Source: Comamonadaceae bacterium (GTDB lineage Bacteria; Pseudomonadota; Gammaproteobacteria; Burkholderiales; Burkholderiaceae_C). From it: 18,210 nucleotides of DNA. The notes under the pieces were generated by a model. That model was not told where the DNA came from and did not search any database. It saw only the letters and a list, made by a program, of their open reading frames with translations. The stretch is taken from contig CANCDA010000027.1 of assembly GCA_947374705.1 (NCBI GenBank), positions 1 through 18,210 of the forward strand, given 5' to 3'. Numbering within the stretch: the first letter of the stretch is position 1; every line of letters begins with the position of its first letter. This document shows, one piece after another, positions 1-6,572 of this stretch. Position numbers and translations under genes: made by a program.

Positions 1-684
1 GCCACCCGTGTTGCGCGCATGGTCGGCAATGGCCTTGGCCAGCTCACCATGGTAGAAATCATCGCCCTTGCTGGCAGCAATGCGCGCCAAGGTGTTGGCT
101 TGGCCGGGACAGATGAAATGCTCACCCGGTAGCGGCGCACGCCCCTGAGGTGCAAAGGCTTCGCGGTAGCCGGGTTGAGGTGACAACTCAGCCACCTGCG
201 CCTGCCACTGGCGGTGCACCGTGGGCGAAACCATATAGCCCTCACGCGCATAACGCAGGGCGGGCGCCATCAACTCGGCAAAAGGGATGGTGCCAAATCG
301 GTCTGACAGCGCCCGCCAAGCCGACACCGTGCCCGGCACCGTAACGGAATCCCATCCCCGCAAGGGCATGGCGGTGTACTTGGAGAAATACTCAGGCGTC
401 CATTTGCGCGGTGCGCGGCCAGAGGCGTTCAGGCCGTGCATCTGTTTGCCGTCCCACAAAATGGCAAAGGCATCGCCACCAATGCCGTTCATGCAGGGCT
501 CCACCACGGTGAGCGTCATCGCCATGGCCAGCGCCGCGTCCACCGCATTGCCCCCGCGCGCCAGCATCAACAAACCCGCCGCTGAGGCGAGCGGTTGCGA
601 TGTGCTGACCACGTTGGCCGCGAGCAGCGGCATGCGCTGCGAGGTGTAGGGAAAATCCCAGAAGGCTGTGTGTTGGCTTGTCAT
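1..684 (-). CDS. Gamma-glutamyltransferase family protein (YwrD/GGT-like), 5' part only
   Basis: This is the N-terminal 228 codons of a reading frame that continues beyond the left edge. The product begins MTSQHTAFWDFPYTSQRMPL. It then shows the N-terminal pattern of gamma-glutamyltranspeptidases: a VSTSQPLASAAGLLML segment, LARGGNAVDAALA at about residues 41-53, VVEPCMNGIGGDAF at about 60-73, and NASGRAPR at about 85-92. Family members are N-terminal nucleophile hydrolases that cleave or transfer the gamma-glutamyl group of glutathione and related compounds. The autocleavage threonine and small subunit lie outside the window, so activity cannot be judged. No signal peptide is visible, which suggests a cytoplasmic enzyme. 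The ATG at 684 was chosen because homology starts soon after it. The frame stays open upstream and includes a GTG at 720, and no strong ribosome binding site is seen. The gene lies 143 bp after livM on the same strand and may belong to that operon. Confidence 0.82.
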   Translation of the reverse strand, partial: MTSQHTAFWDFPYTSQRMPLLAANVVSTSQPLASAAGLLMLARGGNAVDAALAMAMTLTVVEPCMNGIGGDAFAILWDGKQMHGLNASGRAPRKWTPEYFSKYTAMPLRGWDSVTVPGTVSAWRALSDRFGTIPFAELMAPALRYAREGYMVSPTVHRQWQAQVAELSPQPGYREAFAPQGRAPLPGEHFICPGQANTLARIAASKGDDFYHGELAKAIADHARNTGG

Positions 685-827
685 GTTTGAAATGATGATG
701 TTTTCAAAGGTGGTGGGCACATCCGGCAACAGGTCGGTGCGCCCACTATGCCTGTGCCAGCTTGTAGTGACTCGATGAGGACTACGCCGCCGCCAATGGC
801 AAGGTCATGAATGGGATTTTTGCGTTC
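685..827. other. Spacer between livM and the GGT-like gene
   Basis: This 143-bp spacer separates the livM stop from the start of the gamma-glutamyltransferase-like gene, both on the minus strand. No convincing intrinsic terminator or promoter is visible. There is only a loose 6-bp inverted repeat (713-718 with 741-746) with a 22-nt loop. Read-through from the liv operon is therefore possible but not shown. Confidence 0.4.
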
Positions 828-1748
828 TCAGGCCTTGCGCCCCCACCGGTGCTCAATCTCCCCCACAATGCCGCGCCGGAACACGAGCACGCAGACCACA
901 AAGGTCAGGCCCATGATGATGGTGACCCAGGAGCCGAGATTGGCCAGGTAGTTTTGCATCGTAATGACGATGGTGGCCCCCAGAGCCGGGCCGAGGATGG
1001 TGCCCATGCCGCCCAGCAGGGTCATCAACACCACTTCGCCGGACATCTGCCAGCTCACGTCGGTCAGCGTCGCCAAGCCCAGCGCCAGTGACTTGGCCGC
1101 ACCCGCCAGCCCGGCCAGCGTGGCCGAAAGGACGAAGGCCACAAGCTTGTAACGGTCCACGTTGTAGCCCAGAGACAAGGCGCGGGGTTCGTTCTCGCGG
1201 ATGGATTTCAGCACTTGACCGAAGGGCGAGTGAATGGTGCGATGGATTAACGCAAAGCCTGCCAAAAAGAGCGCCAGAACAAAGTAGTACATGACCTGGT
1301 CGTTGGCCAAATCAAGCACGCCCAACAGCTTGCCACGCGGAATGCTTTGGATACCGTCTTCCGCAAAGGTGAAGGGGGCTTGCACGCAAAAGAAGTAAAT
1401 CATTTGCGACAAGGCCAGCGTGACCATGGCGAAGTAAATGCCTTGACGCCGCACCGCCAACCAGCCCACCAAAACGCCGCACACGGTGGCGCTCAAAGTG
1501 CCCAGCAGCACGGCAATCTCAGGCGTCAAGCCCCAGACCTTGGCCGCGTGCCCGCAGACGTAGGCCGCCAGACCAAAAAACATGGCGTGCCCAAACGAGA
1601 GCAGCCCGGTAAAGCCGATCAACAGGTTGAACGCACTGGCGAACAGCGCAAAACACAGGCAGCTCATCAAGAAGATGGGGTAGCCCACAAAGGGCGCCAG
1701 CAATAAACCGACCAACAACAGGCCGTAAAGAAGGACAGATTTTTTCAT
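828..1748 (-). CDS. livM: Branched-chain amino-acid-type ABC transporter permease, LivM family
   Basis: The product is a 306-residue, very hydrophobic membrane protein, a typical length for LivM. It would pair with LivH as one of the two transmembrane subunits of a HAAT-type ABC importer in the inner membrane. The LivM hallmark ASAFNLLIGFTGLLSFGHAM lies at about residues 37-56. A cytoplasmic coupling segment around NEPRALSLGYNVDRYKL lies near residues 186-202, followed by a LAGLAGA helix and a GGMGTILGPALGA stretch near 245-260. Its ATG overlaps the livH stop codon by one base (TAATG), which points to translational coupling. Family membership is clear. The transported substrate cannot be read from the permease and need not be leucine, isoleucine or valine. 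Confidence 0.92.
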   Translation of the reverse strand: MKKSVLLYGLLLVGLLLAPFVGYPIFLMSCLCFALFASAFNLLIGFTGLLSFGHAMFFGLAAYVCGHAAKVWGLTPEIAVLLGTLSATVCGVLVGWLAVRRQGIYFAMVTLALSQMIYFFCVQAPFTFAEDGIQSIPRGKLLGVLDLANDQVMYYFVLALFLAGFALIHRTIHSPFGQVLKSIRENEPRALSLGYNVDRYKLVAFVLSATLAGLAGAAKSLALGLATLTDVSWQMSGEVVLMTLLGGMGTILGPALGATIVITMQNYLANLGSWVTIIMGLTFVVCVLVFRRGIVGEIEHRWGRKA

Positions 1749-2635
1749 TATTTCTCCCGGCCAAACAGACCGGCGGGGCGCACCAGCAGCACGATGGCCA
1801 TGATGATGAAGACCACCGTGGTGGAGGCTTCCGCGTAGAACACTTTGGTCAGACCTTCGATCAGGCCCAGTCCCAAACCGGTGAGGATGGAGCCCAAGAT
1901 CGAGCCCATGCCGCCGATGACCACCACCGCAAACACCACGATGATGATGTTGGAGCCCATCAAGGGGCTGACTTGGTAAATCGGCGCGGCCATCACCCCC
2001 GCCAAGCCCGCCAGGCCCACGCCAAAGGCATAGGTCAGCGTCACCATGAGCGGCACGTTGATGCCAAAGGCTTTCACCATATTGGGGTTCTCAGTGCCGG
2101 CACGCAGGTAAGCGCCGAGCTTGGTTTTTTCAATCACAAACCAGGTCAGCAAGCAGATGACGAGGGACACCAACACCACCCAGGCGCGGTACTTGGGCAG
2201 CATCATGAATTCAAGATCAAACACACCACGAAACACAGCGGGCAATTCGTAAGGCATGCCGGACGAGCCATAAAACTCGCGGAACACGCCTTCAAACACC
2301 AGGGCCAGGCCAAAGGTGAGCAGCAGGCCGTAGAGGTGATCAAGTTGATGCAGCCAGCGCAGCATGGTTTTCTCAATCACGACACCAATCAGGCCCACGC
2401 CAATGGGCGCGAGAATCAGCGCAAACCAGTAGTTGATGCCCGCGTAATTGAGCAGCATCCACGCAAAAAAAGCGCCCACCATGTAGAGCGCGCCGTGAGC
2501 GAAGTTGACAATGTTGAGCATGCCGAAAATCACGGCCAAACCCAGCGACAACAGCGCGTAAAAAGAGCCGTTGACCAGACCCAGCATGAGCTGGCCCATC
2601 AAGGCTTGTATCGGAACACCAAAAACATCAGTCAT
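1748..2635 (-). CDS. livH: Branched-chain amino-acid-type ABC transporter permease, LivH family
   Basis: The product is a 295-residue inner-membrane permease with multiple hydrophobic segments, matching the usual LivH length. The family signature SLGLAVIFGMLNIVNFAHGA is present near residues 31-50. The cytoplasmic coupling region is visible as GTENPNMVKAFGINVPLMVT at about residues 179-198, followed by AFGVGLAGLAGVMAAPIY and a VVIGGMGSILGSILTGL segment. It would form the translocation pore with LivM and be driven by LivG and LivF. The start gives MTDVFGVPIQAL; the preceding ribosome binding site is weak. It follows the binding-protein gene by 79 bp, a gap that holds a stem-loop, and overlaps livM by one base. 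Confidence 0.92.
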   Translation of the reverse strand: MTDVFGVPIQALMGQLMLGLVNGSFYALLSLGLAVIFGMLNIVNFAHGALYMVGAFFAWMLLNYAGINYWFALILAPIGVGLIGVVIEKTMLRWLHQLDHLYGLLLTFGLALVFEGVFREFYGSSGMPYELPAVFRGVFDLEFMMLPKYRAWVVLVSLVICLLTWFVIEKTKLGAYLRAGTENPNMVKAFGINVPLMVTLTYAFGVGLAGLAGVMAAPIYQVSPLMGSNIIIVVFAVVVIGGMGSILGSILTGLGLGLIEGLTKVFYAEASTTVVFIIMAIVLLVRPAGLFGREK

Positions 2636-2659
2636 GTCAATCCGGGCGAAAAATGGAGA

Positions 2660-2676
2660 GGCCGCACAGCGCGGCC
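2660..2676 (-). promoter_or_regulatory. Intercistronic stem-loop between binding-protein and permease genes
   Basis: A perfect 6-bp GC-only stem (GGCCGC with GCGGCC) with a 5-nt loop lies in the 79-bp gap between the substrate-binding-protein gene and livH. In the minus-strand RNA it is followed by a T-rich stretch some 6-8 nt later. Such stem-loops after binding-protein genes often act as RNA 3'-end stabilisers or partial terminators, which lets the binding protein be made in excess over the permeases. Function is inferred from position only. Confidence 0.4.
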
Positions 2677-2714
2677 CCTTCCTGTGACTTCAAATCACGC
2701 TAAGAACAAGAGCT

Positions 2715-3938
2715 TTACTTCTTGATGGCGGCGCAACGGCTGAGCGCCAGCGACTGAAAAGCCTCATCGCCTTTGACCGTGCCTTTGAGGTTGTAGTAAT
2801 CCCAGGGGCCTTTGGACTGGGCGGGGGTCTTGACCTGGAACAAGTACATGTCATGCACCATGCGGCCATCTTCGCGCAGCTTGCCACCTTTGGCGAACAT
2901 GTCGTTGACGGGGGTCTCGCGCATTTTCTTGATGACGGTGGCGGTGTCATCTGTGCCAGCGGCCTTGACCGCATTCAAGTAATGCATCGTGGACGAGTAC
3001 ACGGCAGCGTGGTTGGAGTTGGGCTTACGACCACCCATGGCCTTGCTGTACTTGTCAGCCCAGGCGCGTGACTCGGCGTTCAAGTCCCAATACCAGCCTT
3101 CGGTCAGGTACAGGCCTTGCGCGGTGTTCAGGCCCAGGGCGTGCACATCGGTCAAGAGCATCAGCAGAGCAGCCAAGCTTTGCTTCTTGGTGATGCCAAA
3201 CTCAGCGGCAGCTTTGATACTGTTGACCGTATCGCCGCCCGCGTTGGCCAGGCCCACGACTTGCGCGCCCGACGATTGGGCTTGCAGCAGGAAGGAGGAG
3301 AAGTCACCGGTGGACAGCGGGTGACGCACCGCGCCCAGCACCTTGCCGCCATTGGCCTTGACCACCTCGCCCGTGTCTTTCTCAAGAGAGTGGCCGAAGG
3401 CGTAATCCGCCGTGAGGAAGTACCAGCTGTTGCCGCCGTCTTTCACCACGGCTTTGCCCACCACATTGCCCAGCGCAATGGTGTCCATCAGGTAGTGGAT
3501 GCCGGTGGCCGGTGCGCAATCTTCATTGGTCAGGCGGGCGCTGGCCGCGCCGGTGACGATGGTGATCTTGTTCTTTTCTTTGCCCAGGGCTTGCACCGTC
3601 AGGGCCACGGCGGAGTTCAGGTTCTCCACTGTCATGTCCACCTTGTCGCGGTCAAACCATTGCTGGGTGACGTTTTTGGCGATGTCGGGCTTGTTTTGGT
3701 GGTCGGCATTCACCACTTCGATGGTCTTACCAAACATCTTGCCGCCGAAATCTTGCACCGCCATCTTGGCGGCGGCCACAGCGCCGGGGCCGCCGTAGTC
3801 GGCGTACACGCCGGACATGTCGGTCAGCACGCCGATCTTGATGACATCATCACTCAGCTTGCCTTGCTGGGCATGGGAGAGGCTCAGGCCGGTGGCGAGT
3901 GCCACGGCCAGGGCGGTTGCGGTCAGTTTGTTTTTCAT
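2715..3938 (-). CDS. ABC transporter periplasmic substrate-binding protein (Leu/Ile/Val-binding type, Peripla_BP_6 family)
   Basis: The product is 407 residues with a classic Sec signal peptide, MKNKLTATALAVALATGLSL, and likely cleavage after SHA at about residue 23. The mature protein starts KIGVLTDMSGVYADYGGPG, the typical opening of type I periplasmic binding proteins of the LivK/AmiC kind. NADHQNKPDIA (near residues 77-87) and WYFLTADYAFGHSLE (near 172-186) match the ligand-binding family core. Two cysteines, C141 and C402, could form a disulfide. It would capture solute in the periplasm for the LivHM permeases. A good ribosome binding site (GAGGAA, about 7 nt upstream) supports the start. 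The gene lies between livF (30-bp gap) and livH (79-bp gap). The ligand is unknown; amino acids, amides, urea-like compounds and aromatic acids all occur in this family. Confidence 0.9.
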   Translation of the reverse strand: MKNKLTATALAVALATGLSLSHAQQGKLSDDVIKIGVLTDMSGVYADYGGPGAVAAAKMAVQDFGGKMFGKTIEVVNADHQNKPDIAKNVTQQWFDRDKVDMTVENLNSAVALTVQALGKEKNKITIVTGAASARLTNEDCAPATGIHYLMDTIALGNVVGKAVVKDGGNSWYFLTADYAFGHSLEKDTGEVVKANGGKVLGAVRHPLSTGDFSSFLLQAQSSGAQVVGLANAGGDTVNSIKAAAEFGITKKQSLAALLMLLTDVHALGLNTAQGLYLTEGWYWDLNAESRAWADKYSKAMGGRKPNSNHAAVYSSTMHYLNAVKAAGTDDTATVIKKMRETPVNDMFAKGGKLREDGRMVHDMYLFQVKTPAQSKGPWDYYNLKGTVKGDEAFQSLALSRCAAIKK

Positions 3939-3968
3939 GTCTTGGTTCCTCGAAATGGTTGTTAAAAA

Positions 3969-4673
3969 TCACACACCTAAAAACTCATGCAGCATGGCGG
4001 CTTTCTCGGCCAGCTCGCTCTTGTTCACCACCGCCACGATCTTGCCGTGTTCCATCACGTAATGCCGGTCGGCCAGGGGTGCGGCAAAGCGGAAGTTTTG
4101 CTCCACCAGAATAATCGTCAAGCCCTTGGCTTTCAAGGCACGGATGACGCGGCCCAGGGTTTGCACAATCACCGGGGCCAGGCCTTCGGTGATTTCGTCG
4201 AGCAACAAAATCTTGGCCCCGGTGCGCAAAATGCGGGCCATGGCCAGCATCTGCTGCTCCCCGCCTGACAGGCGCGTGCCGGGGCTGTTGCGGCGCTCTT
4301 TGAGGTTGGGGAACATGTCGTAAATCTCGGCCAGCGACATGCCGCCAGGGCCTACGACGGGTGGCAAGAGCAGGTTTTCTTCGCAGCTCAGGGTCGAAAA
4401 AATGCCGCGCTCTTCCGGGCAAAAGCCCAGGCCCAAGCGGGCTATTTTGTTGGTGGCCATCGCAATGGTTTCCACGCCTTCCACCTGGATCGACCCGGTG
4501 CGCTTGCCCGTTAAACCCAAGATCGCCTTGAGCGTGGTGGAGCGGCCCGCGCCGTTGCGTCCCAGCAGGGTGATGAGCTCACCCTCTTTGATCTCGAAAT
4601 TCACCCCGTGCAGGATGTGGGACTCACCGTAGTAGGCGTGCAGGTCTGAGACGCGCAACAGGGTCTTGCTCAT
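3969..4673 (-). CDS. livF: ABC transporter ATP-binding protein, LivF family, with Walker A Lys-to-Arg change
   Basis: The product has 234 residues, the normal LivF length, and would be one of two cytoplasmic ATPases powering the importer. In order it shows a Walker A region GRNGAGRST (residues 38-46), a Q-loop area PEERGIF (86-92), the ABC signature LSGGEQQ (135-141), and Walker B ILLLDE (155-160) followed by ITEGLAP. It also has the LivF-typical ILVEQN, with Gln where many ABC ATPases have the H-loop His. The unusual point is arginine at residue 44 in place of the catalytic Walker A lysine, encoded by a clear CGC codon. All other motifs are intact, so this is not a decayed gene. The start codon overlaps the end of livG by 4 bp. 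LivG keeps a normal lysine, so the pair may have one canonical and one altered nucleotide site. Confidence 0.92.
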   Translation of the reverse strand: MSKTLLRVSDLHAYYGESHILHGVNFEIKEGELITLLGRNGAGRSTTLKAILGLTGKRTGSIQVEGVETIAMATNKIARLGLGFCPEERGIFSTLSCEENLLLPPVVGPGGMSLAEIYDMFPNLKERRNSPGTRLSGGEQQMLAMARILRTGAKILLLDEITEGLAPVIVQTLGRVIRALKAKGLTIILVEQNFRFAAPLADRHYVMEHGKIVAVVNKSELAEKAAMLHEFLGV

Positions 4674-5434
4674 GCCTCAACCTCCTCGGTGCTGCCCACA
4701 TAGGCCTCAAGCACCAGCGGGTCTTTCGACACCTGGGCATAAGGCCCCTCAGCCAACACGCTGCCGCGCGCCAGCACGGTGATGGTGTCCGACAGGTCGG
4801 CCACCACGTTCATGTTGTGTTCCACCATCAGCACGGTGCGGTTGGCGGCTACTTTGCGAATCAGGTCAACGACACGGCTCACGTCCTCATGGCCCATGCC
4901 TTGCGTGGGCTCGTCGAGCAGCATCAGCTCGGGGTCCAGCGCCAAGGTGGTGGCAATCTCCAGCGCACGCTTGCGGCCATAGGGCAGCTCGACAGTTTGG
5001 GTTTGCGCTAAGGACGTGAGGTCCACGGCCTCCAGCAGCGCCATGGCTTCGTCATTGAGCGTGTACAGGCTGGACTCGGGCTTCCAGAAATGAAAACTGG
5101 TGCCCAACTTGCGCTGCAAACCGATGCGCACGTTTTCTAAAACCGTGAGGTGGGGAAACACCGCAGAAATCTGAAACGACCGCACCATGCCCGAGCGCGC
5201 CACCTGTGCCGCCGCGTGCTGGGTGATGTCTTGCCCCTTGTACAAAATCTGGCCCGAGGTGACGGGCAAGAATTTGGTCAACAGGTTGAAAAAGGTCGTC
5301 TTGCCCGCGCCGTTGGGGCCGATCAAGGCGTGAATGGAACCCCGGCGAACTTGGAGGTTGACATGGTCAACGGCCACAAAGCCTTTGAACTCTTTGGTAA
5401 GTCCCCGGGTTTCGAGAATGATGTCTTGGCTCAT
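4670..5434 (-). CDS. livG: ABC transporter ATP-binding protein, LivG family
   Basis: The product is a 254-residue cytoplasmic ABC ATPase and the first gene of the liv-type operon. Walker A is canonical (GPNGAGKTT, residues 39-47). The signature is the LivG-type variant LPYGRKRALE (150-159). Walker B with the catalytic glutamate is MLLDEP (171-176), and the H-loop histidine is in MVEHN (H206). The C-terminal part (about 217-254) carries the LivG-type ITVLARGSVLAEG segment. It would form a heterodimer with the LivF homologue. The start MSQDIILETRGLTKEF fits the family, although no strong ribosome binding site precedes it. Its 3' end overlaps livF by 4 bp. The operon promoter should lie in the 157-bp divergent spacer upstream, but no convincing -35/-10 pair was found there. 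Confidence 0.93.
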   Translation of the reverse strand: MSQDIILETRGLTKEFKGFVAVDHVNLQVRRGSIHALIGPNGAGKTTFFNLLTKFLPVTSGQILYKGQDITQHAAAQVARSGMVRSFQISAVFPHLTVLENVRIGLQRKLGTSFHFWKPESSLYTLNDEAMALLEAVDLTSLAQTQTVELPYGRKRALEIATTLALDPELMLLDEPTQGMGHEDVSRVVDLIRKVAANRTVLMVEHNMNVVADLSDTITVLARGSVLAEGPYAQVSKDPLVLEAYVGSTEEVEA

Positions 5435-5536
5435 CGGGCGATGATAGCGTTTCGTTGGCTAGGGTTTACACCAGCAAATTGCGACGAATAGGTTGCAGGC
5501 AGGGCTGGCATGCGCCCCCTGTGTTGAAATAGCGCC

Positions 5537-5561
5537 TCGTCGGAGGACACTGTGACGACGA
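5537..5561. promoter_or_regulatory. Spaced inverted repeat in the liv/Bug divergent spacer, possible operator
   Basis: TCGTCG (5537-5542) and its exact inverse CGACGA (5556-5561) flank a 13-bp centre in the 157-bp spacer between livG and the Bug receptor gene. The 25-bp element ends 30 bp before the Bug start codon. Its size and position suit a dimeric regulator binding site that could serve either or both divergent promoters. No regulator gene is present in the window and a chance repeat is possible. Confidence 0.25.
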
Positions 5562-5591
5562 TGCCTGCTTGAACAACACCTGGAGACCCTG

Positions 5592-6563
5592 ATGCGCCAG
5601 CTTGCCAAACGAATCGCGTTCAGCGCGTGTGTGCTTTTGACCCTCTCGCTGGCTCAGGCGCAGAGCCTGTCCGACAAGCCGATCCGCATCGTCGTGCCCT
5701 TTGCCGCAGGTGGGCCAACAGATGTGCTGGCCCGTGTGTTGGCACCCAAGCTCTCTGCCTCACTCAAGCGCACCGTCATCGTGGACAACCGGGTCGGTGC
5801 CACCGGCGGCATTGGGGCGAATTTTGTAGCCAAGGCTGCACCCGATGGCGACACTCTGTTGCTGGGCACCAGCAGCATCATGGCGGCCAGCCCCAACCTC
5901 ACGCTCAACTTGCCGTACGACACGGTGAATGATTTCGTGCCGATTTCGCTGGTGGCCACGATTGAAAACATTCTGGTCGTTCACCCCAGCGTTGCGGCGA
6001 AGTCGATCAAAGAACTGGTCATTTACGCCAAGGCCAATCCGGGCAAGCTCACCTACGCCACCTCGGGCATTGGCAGCACCTACCATCTGGGTGCCGAGTT
6101 GTTTGCGTCGCAAGCGGGCATCCAATTGACGCATGTGCCCTACAAGGGCGCGGCACCGGCCATGCAAGACGTGTTGGCGGGGCATGTGGCGCTGATGTTT
6201 GACAACACCTCCTCCGCTATCCCTAACCTCAAATCCGGGCGTGTTCGCGCCCTGGGCGTGGCCAGCCTCAAGCGCTACCCCGCACTGCCCGATCTGCCCA
6301 CGATTGCCGAAGAAGGGCTGCCCGGTTACGAGACCACCATTTGGTTGGGCCTGTTTGCACCCGCCAAGACCCCCGCCGCCGTGGTGCAAGCCCTGGTGCG
6401 TGAGGTGCATGAGGCGGTGACCTCGACCGAGTACAAAGACAAACTGATGTCGCTCGACATCCAACCCCGCACCAGCAGCTCTGGCGAGCTGGCCGCGTTC
6501 CTCAAAGCGGACTTGGCCAAGTGGGCGCGCGTGGTGCGCGAGGCCAACATCAAACCCGAATAA
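5592..6563 (+). CDS. Bug/TctC family tripartite tricarboxylate transporter substrate-binding protein
   Basis: The product has 323 residues, typical of the Bug family of periplasmic receptors that is greatly expanded in Burkholderiales. A signal peptide covers MRQLAKRIAFSACVLLTLSL with likely cleavage after AQA (residue 23). The mature protein shows the Bug pattern: KPIRIVVPFAAGGPTDVLAR (29-48), GGIGANFVAKAAPDGDTLL around 70-88, and a PYKGAAPAMQDVLAGH segment near residues 184-199. Family members bind small organic acids or amides and either feed TctAB-type secondary transporters or signal. No tctA or tctB genes are nearby, so this is an orphan receptor. A GGAGA ribosome binding site at 5582 supports the start. 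It diverges from the liv operon and converges on rep with only 9 bp between stop codons. The ligand is unknown. Confidence 0.93.
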   Translation: MRQLAKRIAFSACVLLTLSLAQAQSLSDKPIRIVVPFAAGGPTDVLARVLAPKLSASLKRTVIVDNRVGATGGIGANFVAKAAPDGDTLLLGTSSIMAASPNLTLNLPYDTVNDFVPISLVATIENILVVHPSVAAKSIKELVIYAKANPGKLTYATSGIGSTYHLGAELFASQAGIQLTHVPYKGAAPAMQDVLAGHVALMFDNTSSAIPNLKSGRVRALGVASLKRYPALPDLPTIAEEGLPGYETTIWLGLFAPAKTPAAVVQALVREVHEAVTSTEYKDKLMSLDIQPRTSSSGELAAFLKADLAKWARVVREANIKPE

Positions 6564-6572
6564 GCGCGAACT

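Noticed and set aside
713..746. Inverted repeat GTGGGC/GCCCAC after livM as a terminator
   Set aside because: The stem is only 6 bp with a 22-nt loop and lacks a T-run, so it is probably chance in GC-rich DNA.
3117..3965. A 282-codon open frame on the plus strand opposite the binding-protein gene
   Set aside because: The minus-strand gene has a signal peptide, a ribosome binding site and family motifs. The antisense frame has none of these.
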